Shown here: in pieces, positions 1 to 9,680 of the stretch
Position numbering within the stretch: the first letter of the stretch is position 1
Layout of the letters: each line of letters starts with the position of its first letter
Assembly: GCA_033032865.1 (NCBI GenBank)
Contig: JAWHQI010000202.1
Span: 3,038,001 to 3,102,000 of the forward strand
From: Dactylorhiza incarnata
Lineage: Eukaryota; Streptophyta; Magnoliopsida; Asparagales; Orchidaceae
Direction: 5' to 3'
DNA: 64,000 bases
The notes under the pieces: model-generated
Databases searched by the model: none
Told to the model about the DNA's origin: nothing
Seen by the model: the letters and a program-made list of their open reading frames with translations, nothing else
Translations under genes and position numbers: made by a program

Positions 1-270
1 CAGCTGAGATATCTTATATCGTCGAGATATCCTTATCTAAAGAAGAGTTAAGAAGACTTGAAGATTTGTCCAAGTCCAAGATGGATCGGCGTAACGACAA
101 GTTCTGTCATCGATACGTTGCAATTGTCATCGAGGCAAATCAAGATATTTCAAATCGCGCTGTCTGCATTTAATTCCGCCGCCTGGTGGTCCAATCAGTG
201 CGTGCCGTTAAGGAATAGGACTATGACACTTAAAGGACATCATAAGAGACCGTTAGTTAGCTTCTCAGTC

Positions 271-279
271 ATATAAAAG
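271..279 (+). promoter_or_regulatory. TATA box of LTR K
   Basis: ATATAAAAG sits about 750 bp before the LTR end and downstream of TCGA-type words. The placement fits a U3/R boundary. It is assigned by motif and position only. Confidence 0.5.
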
Positions 280-611
280 AGATAAGTGTCTGCCCTAATT
301 CGAAGAAGTGAGAAACATAGAGAATACGTAAGAATCAATAGAATGTTATCAAGGCTGCATAAAGAAGGAACAAGAACTAGAGAACAAAACGATCTTCATC
401 AAGTGTTCTCCATGTCTCAGTCAAGCAACATCGGCTGATAAGAAGTGTTCCAGATTGAAGAAAGGATTAAAAAGGAATCAGTGTTGTCCAAGAAAACATT
501 AAAAGCATTCTCTTTATGTCCAGAAGCCAATCTTCGTCCTGCTAGAGAATTTTTTCTCATTCTTTCTCTATTGGGCTTTTACAAGACTAAGTTTGTAGGA
601 TCTATTTCAGT

Positions 612-805
612 TTGAGTTGTAGGGCTTGAGGGCCTGAGTTTTAAGGCTTGTTGGACTGAGCTGTAGGGCTTGCGGTCCTAAGCTTGTATGATTTGTTTCA
701 GATCTGAGTTGTAGGGCTTGCGAGCCTGAGTTGTATGCTTGAGGGCCTGAGTTATAGGGCTTGAGGGCCTGAGATTATAGGGCTTGCATGCCTGAGTTTT
801 TTCCG
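612..805 (+). repeat. Imperfect 22-bp tandem array in LTR K
   Basis: About eight copies of a unit near 'tgagttgtagggcttgagg' run head to tail with small length changes. They lie in the transcribed part of the LTR. No protein is suggested. Confidence 0.8.
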
Positions 806-1206
806 GAGTTTGCCGACCCTAGCAAACTGCTAGATAGGCGCAGAGGGACAGTGGACTACTCAAGACACTCTGTTTTGAGGAACCACTATAAATCTTTGAG
901 TGTTTTCTGTGATGTGCTCATAATATTTAAAGCCTTATGCTAGAACCTTCATAGAAATACACTCAAGAGTAAGAGGGTCCAAAGTTTTTAAAATACCTAT
1001 TCACCCCCCCTCTAGGTGATTTGACAACATCCATAACTAACAGATAACTAATGAGTAGTTTTTATACTCATCATTTAGTATAGTTTTAATATATATTTAA
1101 TTTGAAAAAATATCATATAAATCTTTTCCTTTTTGATTTCATGGACTAACTTAAGCTTATTTAATATTTTCAGGTTTTCTGGGCACTTTTGAGAAAATTT
1201 CCATAG

Positions 1207-1661
1207 TACACGCCCAAAGTCACGGGCGCGACCAAGGGCCATGACAGCCTAGAGGTGTTCCAGACCCGATTCTGCCACCCCGGGAGCATTCCATGAAGAT
1301 TCGCCACGTACACGCCCAAGGTCACGGGCGTGACCAAAGGCGTGACCCAATGTCACGGCCGCGACCCGCCACCAGCATCCAGATCAGCCTGTCACGTCAA
1401 TTAAAATTACACGCCCCAGGTCACAGGCATGACCAGGGGCGTGATATCCAGTACACGGGCGTGACTCATCCCGTGCCACTTCTCGCCGAAGCTTCCCGCC
1501 AGCAACAAGTTTTAAAGATTACACGCCCTAGGTCACGGGCATGACCTAGGGCGTGATGCATCCGAAATGCCTGCATTGAAGCTAGATGGTGTCTTCCCCG
1601 CACCCAGCCAATCACGCCCCTTACACGCCCTTGGTCACGGGCGTGACCGAGGGCGTGTAAC
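1207..1661. repeat. Cluster of nested GGGCGTG/CACGCCC palindromes (left LTR)
   Basis: Units of the type GGTCACGGGCGTGACC recur about six times. Several are nested inside outer CACGCCC and GGGCGTG arms, so each could form a hairpin within a larger hairpin. The block is far more GC-rich than its surroundings and ends about 15 bp before the TATA-like box. Confidence 0.85.
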
Positions 1662-1675
1662 ACCAAATTTTCAGC

Positions 1676-1684
1676 TATTTAAAG
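1676..1684 (+). promoter_or_regulatory. TATA-like box of the Athila-like LTR
   Basis: TATTTAAAG followed by GGAGCTTCTC is kept in both LTRs (the right copy is at 6195-6203). It lies immediately after the palindrome cluster, which fits the core promoter at the U3/R boundary. Confidence 0.55.
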
Positions 1685-1846
1685 GGAGCTTCTCCAGATG
1701 ATTTGGGATAAATTTTGGAGTTCTAGCTTTAGCTTTTGCACTATTTTCTTATTCTCAAGCTCTTGTACTCCTCTTTCTTCTTAACATGTACTTTCTTTTC
1801 ATGCTTGTAACTTTCAATTCCTTAGTTGTAACTTCTTTTGCAATTC

Positions 1847-1852
1847 AATAAA
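1847..1852 (+). terminator. Polyadenylation-type signal in the Athila-like LTR
   Basis: AATAAA lies about 165 bp after the TATA-like box, in a T-rich context with TTGTAA words upstream. The right LTR has the same signal at 6367-6372. In the 3' LTR this would end the transcript. Confidence 0.5.
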
Positions 1853-2631
1853 ATAGTTCTTTTTCTCTTATTCTACTCTCTTTTTAATCATGCACCTCTT
1901 TTATTTTTGTTAATTCCTCCATCTCTATGAGTAGCTAAATTCCTATTAGTACTCGACCGAGATGATCCAAGGAAAATATAATTTATGATTTAATTTTTAG
2001 TTTCTCTTTCTCTTCCTTAGAATGCTTTAGATTTATCCTTGAACTTCATTGGATTGAGATTATATTTTCGATATATAATTCTCATTCTTGTTTTCGTAGT
2101 TTAATAATCGAGATGTTTTGAATTTGAATTGATCATTTCAAGGATACAGAGAGTTGAATGCACTCCTCGATAGAGGATGTCATAATTCTCCCGGATTGGA
2201 GTCAAATCCAGTAGAGGGGTTTACTACGATAAAGCGAGTTTTAGGGGTTTTGATTCTAGAACGAAAGCTGGATTGATCAACCTAAACTCAGTTGAGCGTA
2301 TCCTCGAGAGAGGTACATTTATAATTCGGGAACCCCCACAGTCAAGTATTTTCTTTAAAAAAATTAGAAGTTTTATTTCCCATATTTATTTTCCGAGGTG
2401 ATTCAAGGTTGAGTTCTAGTCTTTTAAATCATAGCTTTAAAATAAGTTATCTCTCTTTCATTCACCAACCAACCCCAAGTTTTATTTGATAAGATAATAG
2501 AGATTTTCCAAAGTAAAAATATTCAACCGCCCCGAGTCTAATACGACCTTGGTTTTTACAACCTATACTACATTCGATACGGTACACTTGCCGTTATCAT
2601 TTGCGGATATAGTTTTGCGCAATCAAGTTTT

Positions 2632-2649
2632 TGTCGCCGTTGCCGGGGA
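2632..2649 (+). other. Primer binding site, tRNA-Asp type
   Basis: TGTCGCCGTTGCCGGGGA lies six bases after the LTR end. It differs by one base from TGGCGCCGTTGCCGGGGA, the complement of the plant tRNA-Asp 3' end used by Athila/Tat-type gypsy elements (recalled, not searched). It fixes the 3' boundary of the left LTR. Confidence 0.8.
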
Positions 2650-2757
2650 GTTTAGGTTGATATTTCAAAAAAAAGAAATATCTATTAATTTTATCGTCCT
2701 ATTTCTTCTCCCCCTTCTCTTAAATTTTTTTAAAATCTTAAAAGGCGTAATTTAAAT

Positions 2758-2847
2758 TCTCGTAAAGGGAGATTTGGGCTTCAACCCCCATCGCATCTCC
2801 TAGTACCTTGCGATCCCTTCACAGGGTAGACCTCGGGAAGTCCGGGA
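2758..2847 (+). ncRNA. Conserved 90-nt structured block, copy 1
   Basis: This is one of five related blocks (also 4371-4460, 22797-22887, 30643-30733, and 35329-35418 on the minus strand). Ends TCTCG (2758-2762) and CGGGA (2843-2847) pair. GGAGAT (2768-2773) pairs with ATCTCC (2795-2800), around an inner TGGG/CCCA. CCCT TCAC AGGG (2815-2826) forms a hairpin. The 3' side carries CCTCGGGAAGTCC. In copies 2 to 5 the end pair is TCTTG/CAAGA, so the changes here keep pairing. It lies about 110 nt after the primer site, inside the element transcript. An RNA role is inferred. Confidence 0.55.
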
Positions 2848-3050
2848 CTAATTTAACCCGCTTTTTGAAAGAAAAAATAAATAAATATTTTATATAAATT
2901 ATTTCTCTTCTCTATTCCCCCTCTAAAAATTCCTTTCATCTAAGTGAAGGTTGCTTTTTTTTAAATGAGGTTATCTGAATTGGCCGTAAAAGTTGTCGAG
3001 CTTCGAAACCAAGTTTATCTTTTGGAAGCCGCATGAAAGCGCCAAATTAG

Positions 3051-4046
3051 TATTGTGGTGTGCCTCATCAAAGTGATTTTCATTCTTATTCTCAAAGTTT
3101 ATATTATGAAAATGATTTTTCTCAATCTTATGCAAATAATTTTGATAATAATTACGATCATAATTTTTTCTCTTTTCAAGAAAATAATTTTTCCAACTTT
3201 GATGAAAATGGTTTTTCTAATTTCCATGAGAATAAATTTTCGACTTTTAATAAATTTTCTTCTAGCTCCATAGTAGATTATTCTTGGTGGCAAGCTCACC
3301 CGGATAGTTTTCAGAGCAATGAAGATAAATCTTTAGATCCGAATTTTTGTTCTTCCTCTTTTGCGCCGCAAGTTCGGTACTCTAATTTTGGGGAATTTCT
3401 ACCAATTCAATTTGATACTACCCCCCCCCCCCCCCCCCAAATTTAAATGAGAATATTATTTCATCTAGTGCTTTTTCTTCATATTTGGATAATTTAGTTA
3501 TGGAGGAACATGTGGTTTCATGTAATCCCATAGTTTCTTTTACCAAAAATGAAGAAAAATTGTTGTACCAAGAATTCCATAATGTTTTGGGCACCCCGGT
3601 TGAAATAGAAGAAGAACAAGTTTCTCCCCCTACTCCACCCGGATCTTCTTTTGTTCGTCATGAATTTTCACAAAATTCACCAATTTTAGTTCAACCAAAA
3701 ATTCAAGAAAATTGTGTCCGAAAATTTTATTCTGCTTGGTAATGCACTAGAATCTTCTAAAGAAAATTTTATTTTAGAAAATAAACAACCGGAGCTTGAT
3801 CATATATTTTTGCAAGCGCCTCCTCCTGGCGAAAAATTTTCTGACTCATTTATTTATGATTCTCTTTATACTAATAATTTTCAGGTTGAAGATAAGCCGT
3901 TACCACCCCAAATAATCAATGATCCATATGCCGCTCATCTTTATATATCCAAATCACCTCAGGTATGTATATGTGATTTGGATTTACATATTCAAATTCA
4001 AGGACAAAAGGAGAATCACATGATAAACGGAGGAGTAGCCAGATGA
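3051..4046 (+). pseudogene. Broken Asn/Ser/Phe-rich reading frame of the Athila-like element
   Basis: An open frame runs 3051-3446 and encodes a low-complexity protein rich in Asn, Phe, Ser and Tyr. It continues in another frame at 3485-3742 and returns at 3714-4046. The first shift falls at or near a run of about 17 C (3421-3437), a place prone to slippage or sequencing error. Taken together these look like one original frame of about 330 codons. I see no zinc knuckle, protease, RT or integrase. It starts without a clear ATG, and a stop lies just before 3051. It could be a diverged gag remnant or a gene specific to this non-autonomous family; I do not recognise it. Bias toward AAT and TTT codons makes homology calls unsafe. 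Confidence 0.45.
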
Positions 4047-4147
4047 CCGATGACGGCACATTCACCTAAATGTGAATTAAAGGAGTTGCCTGTGCACTTC
4101 TCTTTTCAATTTCCATTTAGCTAACAATAACCGTCTAGCTTAAAGAC

Positions 4148-4288
4148 GGGAAAAAGAAAGCGCTCTTGGGAGGCACCCCTTACTTATCTTTAAATGTTCA
4201 TGCATTTTTTTATGCATTTTCCTTTCACGTATTCGTCATCCTTAGTTTTAAACATTGGGGACAATGTTTAATCTTAAGTATGGGGGTG
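4148..4288 (+). other. 3' domain with internal polypurine-like tract
   Basis: The sequence passes through GGGAGGCACCCC (about 4169-4180), then TTGGGGACAATGTTTAATC and AAGTATGGGGGTGT (4275-4288). This series is familiar upstream of the 3' LTR of Athila/Tat-type gypsy elements. Here it lies 1.26 kb before the actual 3' LTR, which has its own TTATGGGGGTGT tract at 5538-5549. Part of the 3' end therefore seems duplicated or extended. Confidence 0.5.
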
Positions 4289-4370
4289 TAGTATAGCTTT
4301 CTAGGCCTTTTTTCAATTTATACAAAGAAAAAAATATAAATATTTATAAAAATCATAAAAAAATCTAATA

Positions 4371-4460
4371 TCTTGGAAAGGGAGGTTTGGGCTTGAACTC
4401 CCATCGCACCTCCTAGTACCTTGCGAACCCTTCACCGGGTAGACCTTGTGAAGTCCAAGA
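4371..4460 (+). ncRNA. Conserved 90-nt structured block, copy 2
   Basis: TCTTG (4371-4375) pairs with CAAGA (4456-4460). GGAGGT (4381-4386) pairs with ACCTCC (4408-4413), where copy 1 has GGAGAT/ATCTCC. That is a two-sided change at one base pair. The hairpin around CCCTTCACCGGG is kept, and the 3' side reads CCTTGTGAAGTCC. It is the second copy within the same element, same strand, 1.6 kb after copy 1. Confidence 0.55.
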
Positions 4461-4889
4461 ATAAAAAATAATAATAATATATTTATAGATATATCTCCCT
4501 TTTACTTGTTGTTTTTATTTTTCTAGAAATCTAGTTTGAGGTCTGATTATTAGTATTCCTACATTTTTTATTTAGCTAATATTTTGTTTGATCAGAATTT
4601 GTTAAATTTAAATTTGAAGTAATTTTGTTTTAAGAAACATTTTATATTTTTAATTCGATTAGAGAATCTATTTAGCACCACTTCTCATTTTAATTTTAAA
4701 TAGCTTCACTTTATGGTAAATTAGCTAAAAATCTCTATATTTTGATTATATTCTCTATTAACTTTAAGATCTTAGGAAATTTCATTCCACTAAAAAAAAG
4801 TTGCTCTCAAAATAGTTTAATTTATAAACTAGAAGTATTTCTTTACCCTTACCCTTTGTTGGCAAATTAAAAAAATGTAGAAAAAAGAT

Positions 4890-5150
4890 CATATGTCATG
4901 GGAATAAAAGGATAAAATTCATTATTTCCTAAACATATGTACCCAAAATCATTTACAAGATTATATATCATGATGTTAGAGGATAAAATTCATTACATCT
5001 AAAACATATACATTTTGGGTTTTTGGTTGAAGAGAAATTTTATAAAAGATTATATGGCATGGAAAATAAGAGGATAAAATTCATTATTTTCCTAAACATA
5101 TACAAATTCGTATTCAAATAAGGTGAGAGGATAAAATTCATCCCCTTCAT
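4890..5150 (+). repeat. Four spaced repeats around AGGATAAAATTCAT
   Basis: AGGATAAAATTCAT recurs at roughly 4908, 4980, 5071 and 5139. The first three copies are followed by related text (TAAAACATAT or CCTAAACATAT). The stretch between the internal polypurine-like tract and the right LTR is otherwise AT-rich and without coding signs. Confidence 0.7.
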
Positions 5151-5549
5151 TTTAGTATCTCTTCATTTTGCCATTTCGTTAAAACCCATCCCTAGCCAAT
5201 TTCATTGTTTCTAGTCCTAAACTAAATTATCAAGAGAGCAATGTTTTGGTAGGTGTCTTTTCCTTAAGTTTCTTTTATGTTAGAGTGTTTATAATTTCAA
5301 TCTACTCTTGTTTGAAAATTTCTATAATTTTGTTTGCTAAATAGTTATCTTGAGAAGTACTTAGCTAAATATTTTTCCCTTTTAAAATTATCACCATAAC
5401 TTATGACTTAATCCTTGAATTTCTAGAATTTGCTTTTAACTTACTTTGGTCTAATGAAATTTTGGTTAATTAGAAATAATATCGATTTCTTATAATTCTG
5501 TCCTCATTCTTTTGCTCTGGAATAGCAAAAGCTCAGTTATGGGGGTGTT

Positions 5550-7134
5550 TGATGAGTAGTTTTATACTCATCCATTAGTATAGTTTTAATATATATTTAA
5601 TTTTAAATTATATAAATTATATGAATTATATTATATAAATCTTTTCCTTTTTGATTTCATGAACTAACTTAAGCTTATTTAATATTTTTCAGGTTTTCTG
5701 GGCACTTTTGAGAAAATTTCCATAGTACACGCGCAAGGACATGGGCATGACCAAGGGTCGTGACAGCCTAGAGGTTTTCCAGACCCGATTCTGTCACCTC
5801 GGGCGCATTCCGTGAAGATTCGCCACGTACACGCCCAAGGTCACGGGCGTGACCAAGGGCGTGACCCAATGTCACGGCCACGACCCGCCACCAGCATCCA
5901 GATCAGCCTGTCATGTTAATTAAAATTATACACCCCAGGTCACGGGCATGACCAGGGGCGTGACATCCAGTACACGAGCGTGACTCATCCCGCGCCACTT
6001 CCCGTCGAAGCTTCCCGCCAGCAGCAAGTTTTAAAGATTACACGCCCTAGGTCACGGGCGTGACCTAGGCCGTGACGTGTCCAAAATGCCTGCATTGAAG
6101 CCAGACGGCGTCTTCCCCGCACCCAGCAGATCACGCCCCTTACACGCCCATGGTCACGGGCGTGACCGAGGGCGTGTAACACCAAATTTTTAGTTATTTA
6201 AAGGGAGCTTCTCTAGATGATTGGGGACGAATTTTTGGAGTTCTAGCTTTAGTTTTTCCACTGTTTTCTTATTCTCAAGCTCTTGTACTCCTCTTTCTTC
6301 TTAACTTGTACTTTCTTTTCAAGCTTGTAACTTTCAATTCCGTAGTTGTAACTTCTTTTGCAATTCAATAAAACAGTTCTTTTTCTCTAATTCTACTCTC
6401 TTTTTAATCATGCACCTCTTTATTATCGTTAATTCCTCCATCTCTATGAGTAGCTAAATTTCTATTAGTACTCGGCCGAGATTATCGAAGGAAAATATAA
6501 TTTATGATTTAATTTTTAGCTTCTCTTTCTCTTCCTTAGAATACTTTAGATTTATCCTTGAACTTTATTGGATTGAGATTATATTTTCGATATATAATTC
6601 TCATTCTTGTTTTCGTAGTCTAATAACCGAGAGGTTTTGAATTCGAATTGATCATTTCAAGGATAAAGAGATTTGAATGCACTCCTCGAGAGAGGATGAC
6701 ATAATTTTCCCGGATTGGAGTAGTAGAGGGGTTCACTACGATAAAACAGGTGTTAGGGGTTTTGATTCTAGAATGAAAGTTTGATTGATCAACCTAAACT
6801 CAGTTGAGCGTATCCTCGAGAGAGGTACGTTTATAATTCGGGAAACCCCACAGTCAAGTATTTTCTTTACAAGAATTAGAAGTTTTATTTCCCATATTTA
6901 TTTTCTGAGGTGATTCAAGGTTGAGTACTAGTCTTTTACTCAAAGCTTTAAAATAAGTTATCTCTCTTTCTTGCACCAACCAACCCCAAGTTTTATTTGA
7001 TAAGATAATAGAGATTTTCCAAAGTAAAAATATTCAACAGCCCCGAGTCTAATACGACCTTAGTTTTTAACCTATACTACATTCGATAGGGTACACTTGT
7101 CGTTATCGTTTGCGGATATAGTTTTGCTCAATCA
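5550..7134 (+). repeat. 3' LTR of the Athila-like element
   Basis: This LTR of 1585 bp starts TGATGAGTAG and ends CTCAATCA. It repeats all landmarks of the left LTR: palindrome cluster 5726-6180, TATA-like box 6195-6203 and AATAAA 6367-6372. The duplicated target GTAAC follows at 7135-7139. Confidence 0.88.
5726..6180. repeat. Cluster of nested GGGCGTG/CACGCCC palindromes (right LTR)
   Basis: This is the same cluster as at 1207-1661, with scattered substitutions. Most palindromes remain symmetric; some arms carry single changes (for example CACGCGC at the left edge). Confidence 0.85.
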
Positions 7135-7139
7135 GTAAC

Positions 7140-8030
7140 CAGCCACATAACAGCCAGTGTAACTACCCATAGTGGGCGGGTGCAAATATCTGGTTTCACA
7201 TTGGTTTGCGCTTAGATAAATCTTTAATTAATGCGCATCTTAATTCTTATAGAATTATCCAGCTTTTAGTATTTATGGTCGTTACATCCTGCGATTATCC
7301 GCATAACTACCGTAACCACCTCCGGAGCCTATAAATAGAACCCCAAGGCTTCACTTTTTCCCATCTTATTCTCCTCCTCCTTCCTCCTAAGTTCAAGAGA
7401 GAGTGAGAGTTCTCTTGAAGATCTCCCTCCTCTTCAAAGTCGTGCTTGAAGGATTCTTCAAGCACCTCGAAGGCAGACGGAGATGTTCGTCCTCCTTCAA
7501 GCATTTCAAAGGCCGTCCAATAATGAGCAAACCCATTTTTCAGAACGCCCAAGTTCCAGAGTGCCCAAGTTCCAGAATGCCAGTTCCAGAGTGCCCAAGT
7601 TCCAAAACGCGCACAAGTCTTAGAGTGCGCACAAGTCCCAGAATGCCAAGTTTTAGAGCGCGCCAATTTCCATAGTACGCATAAGTTCCAGAGCACGATG
7701 CTCCCCACCGCTGTAAAGAAGAAGCCTGGTCTTTGAAAGTGGTGGCATGTCACCCTCAGAGCACCTCTCACTCTCACCCTAAATTTGTAATGAGGAGCGG
7801 CCTATCACCCTCGGTCCTTCAAGCAAGCCCTGCAAAGAAGCAACAAATAGTGAATTTTGGTCGGCACTATCCTGACCACATGGTTTTTATCCCTTTCCGA
7901 GGTTTTCATGCTTAAAAGACTCTTTACAATCCGTCTCGTCTCTCAATAACTGATCGTGCGCTCGACCGCTCCCAGGCTAAGACAGTTCATTCTGAACCAG
8001 TTTTAGGAGCCTCGAGTAGACCACAACAAT
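7140..8030 (+). mobile_element. LTR-like fragment of an unassigned retrotransposon (element L)
   Basis: When the Athila-like insertion is removed, 1030-1048 joins 7140 to give a run of 'ataac..gcc' words. These are typical of a plant LTR upstream region. A good TATA box, CTATAAATAGAACCCC, lies at 7329-7344, and a tandem array follows at 7540-7700. The tail holds 'ctcgaccgctcccaggct' and ends near 'cgagtagaccacaaca', which I take as the possible LTR end. There is no primer site or coding region to fix the family. Confidence 0.45.
7540..7700 (+). repeat. Tandem array of CCCAAGTTCCAGAGTG-type units
   Basis: Units of 14-20 bp built from AAGTTCCAGA and GTGCCC or GCGCAC run head to tail downstream of the L TATA box. 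Open frames across it give repetitive peptides on both strands and are not believed. Confidence 0.75.
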
Positions 8031-8441
8031 AATATTTAATTTAAATAAACATTATGAGATATATCATAATAAAATATTATTCAAAGTCAAAACAATATTA
8101 TTTGATTCCAAAATAAAATTGTAAATTTTTTTCTCTAGTATTGATCCACCCATTAAATTTTTCTTACATTTGAAATAAATAATACATCATTTAAAAATTA
8201 AATTTTCTCAAAAGTCATCCTAAAATCCACTCGCCTACATCCATGAATTTGAATGGTAGATGTGTCACCTAAAATCACGCTTCATCCACTATGTCCTGAA
8301 AGATGATAAAACTTGAGCGATTAAAACATGTATGAATATTTGCTCTTGAATCAAAACACCAATCTGAAGAACTAGTAAAGAGAAGACATGAATATAGTCT
8401 AACCTGAAGATGGTTTGATTTGGTGCTTGGATTAAGTTGGT
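8031..8441. other. AT-rich stretch with no recognised feature
   Basis: I see no coding frame, LTR end, or clear repeat here. It separates LTR-like piece L from the gag scrap on the minus strand. Confidence 0.5.
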
Positions 8442-8961
8442 TTATGGTTTGATGACATTTGACTTGCTTGTCACCGGTCTTATCTTCTTATAGAAGCAAT
8501 TGGTGGACAAATGATTTGTACGACCACAAACAAAACACCATTTATCTTTTCCGGAGTTAGATATGGAATGGTCTGGCTTCAAATTATGATTATAATTTGG
8601 GTGTCGGGGACCCGGACGGAATAATTTCTTATGGTTCTTCCCCTTTGGTTTGAAATGATGATGGGATGACGGATGTGGATTGGATTCAGTTAGGTTCACC
8701 TTAGGAGCCTTATCTTTAGGAGTTTTGGAATAACTAATTTTTATTTTTTTCCTCTATACAGATTGCAATTTGGACTTGAACATATGTCAAGTTGGCTTGA
8801 TCCCGTCTAAGTCTAATATTAAAGTCAGAGAAAGAATTGGGCCAGGAATCTATGAGACACGCTAGCAAATAATTTTCTGAAAAAACTGAACCATTGACAC
8901 GAGTTTTGACTAACATTTCATCGAATTGATGGAGTTGGGGGATTAATGGGCTTGAAAACAT
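8442..8961 (-). pseudogene. Ty1/copia gag fragment with CCHC zinc knuckle
   Basis: The minus strand encodes two pieces of a plant copia gag. The upstream piece (8734-8961) has the text QANLTYVQVQIAICIEEKN, known from the end of the gag capsid-like domain. The downstream piece (8442-8699) has the nucleic-acid-binding knuckle CFVCGRTNHLSTNC (C-X2-C-X4-H-X4-C). A stop or frame change separates them near 8700-8733. No protease or pol follows, so this is a scrap. Element I (9029) begins just to its right. Confident as gag; family not assigned. Confidence 0.7.
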
Positions 8962-9119
8962 CTATTTTAAATTTGTGAAGATTAGAAACATTGTAGCGTT
9001 CTATTCCTGCATTATCAAAATTATAACGTGTTGGAACATGCGGTTTGCATCTCTTTTGTTTGACAATATCAAATCCCATACTGTATTTGATCATACATGT
9101 CTTGGGTATAGTATGCATA

Positions 9120-9660
9120 TTTATAGGTGTGAAGACATCGAGAATTATACTCTCTGTGACCTATCGCCAGGTGCTAGTCCTACCTTCGATGATAGCCATA
9201 TCGACGTCATTTACTTTGACGCAAAGGCAAATAACGATGTGAAGAGTTATGTCGTCGAGAAGACTACCATCGCGCGCTAACTTACCGCAGGCGCTAGCTC
9301 TATCGATGAGACTGTCAGCGTCGACTTGAAGGATGTGTTGACTTGAAGGATACATCGACTTGAACCCATGTCGTCGAGACAAAAGCGTCGAGGCAATATC
9401 AACGTGACTGCTCCCGCGGGCACTAGCCTACCGCCGCGCGCTAGTTTTATCGACGAGAAGAATACATCGACTTAATGCTCTGCTGACATAGAGAAGAAAT
9501 CGACGTGATTGCTACCACGACACGTTAGCCTACCGCACCGCGCTATCCAATGACATCAAGAGAATGTTCTCCGACACCTTCCAGATTTGGTGCTGGACAG
9601 CTATCGAAAATGCGTAAAGATGCTACCGTCGCGCGGTAACTCTATCGCTGACAGTAACTT
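9120..9660. repeat. TCGA/GCGCTAG motif cluster upstream of the element I TATA box
   Basis: Words such as CGTCGAG, TCGACTTGAA, ATCGACG and CCG(C)GCGCTAG alternate across about 540 bp. The TATAAAAG box follows at once. The same two word types recur in other LTRs of the window. Confidence 0.75.
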
Positions 9661-9672
9661 AAAAGAATCAAC

Positions 9673-9680
9673 TATAAAAG
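9673..9680 (+). promoter_or_regulatory. TATA box of element I LTR
   Basis: TATAAAAG, preceded by 'caac', marks the likely core promoter, about 830 bp before the LTR end. Confidence 0.55.

Larger units (their letters stand above)
1..1029 (+). mobile_element. 3' portion of a SIRE-type Ty1/copia LTR (element K)
   Basis: The stretch ends with the C-rich block 'tattcacccccc' followed by 'ctaggtg' and a terminal CA at 1028-1029. This is the same 3' end layout as the SIRE-type LTRs elsewhere in the window (10470-10504, 47965-48010, 57322-57370). A TATA box lies at 271-279 and an imperfect 22-bp tandem array at 612-805. Upstream of the TATA are TCGA-containing words (17-32, 110-140), as in the other LTRs of this type. 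No tRNA-Met primer site follows position 1029, so this is a 3' LTR or a solo LTR. The 5' end lies outside the window. The class is well supported; the exact family is inferred. Confidence 0.7.
1049..2625 (+). repeat. 5' LTR of the Athila-like element
   Basis: This LTR of 1577 bp matches 5550-7134 along its whole length. In order it holds an AT-rich start, a cluster of CpG-rich palindromes (1207-1661), a TATA-like box (1676-1684), a polyadenylation-type signal (1847-1852), and a long U5-like tail ending CAATCA. Its first TG has become TA. Confidence 0.88.
1049..7134 (+). mobile_element. Complete non-autonomous Athila/Tat-like Ty3/gypsy element (LARD type)
   Basis: Two long direct repeats (1049-2625 and 5550-7134) begin TGATGAGTAG (TAATGAGTAG on the left) and end GC(G/T)CAATCA. 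They bound a 2.9-kb interior. The flanking five bases are ATAAC (1044-1048) and GTAAC (7135-7139), a target duplication with one change. A tRNA-Asp-type primer site follows the left LTR, and a G-rich tract (gggggtg) precedes the right one. The interior has no reverse transcriptase or integrase, only a broken Asn-rich reading frame. Such an element must be mobilised by proteins made elsewhere. The lineage is inferred from the primer site and the 3' domain. The LTRs differ at many sites, so the insertion is not recent. Confidence 0.85.

Noticed and set aside
1293..1666. Open frames across the palindrome cluster
   Set aside because: GC-rich palindromes lack stop codons on both strands; no protein features.
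7307..7777. Minus-strand frame with WHSGT-like repeats
   Set aside because: Translation of the CCCAAGTTCCAGAGTG tandem array next to a plus-strand TATA box.
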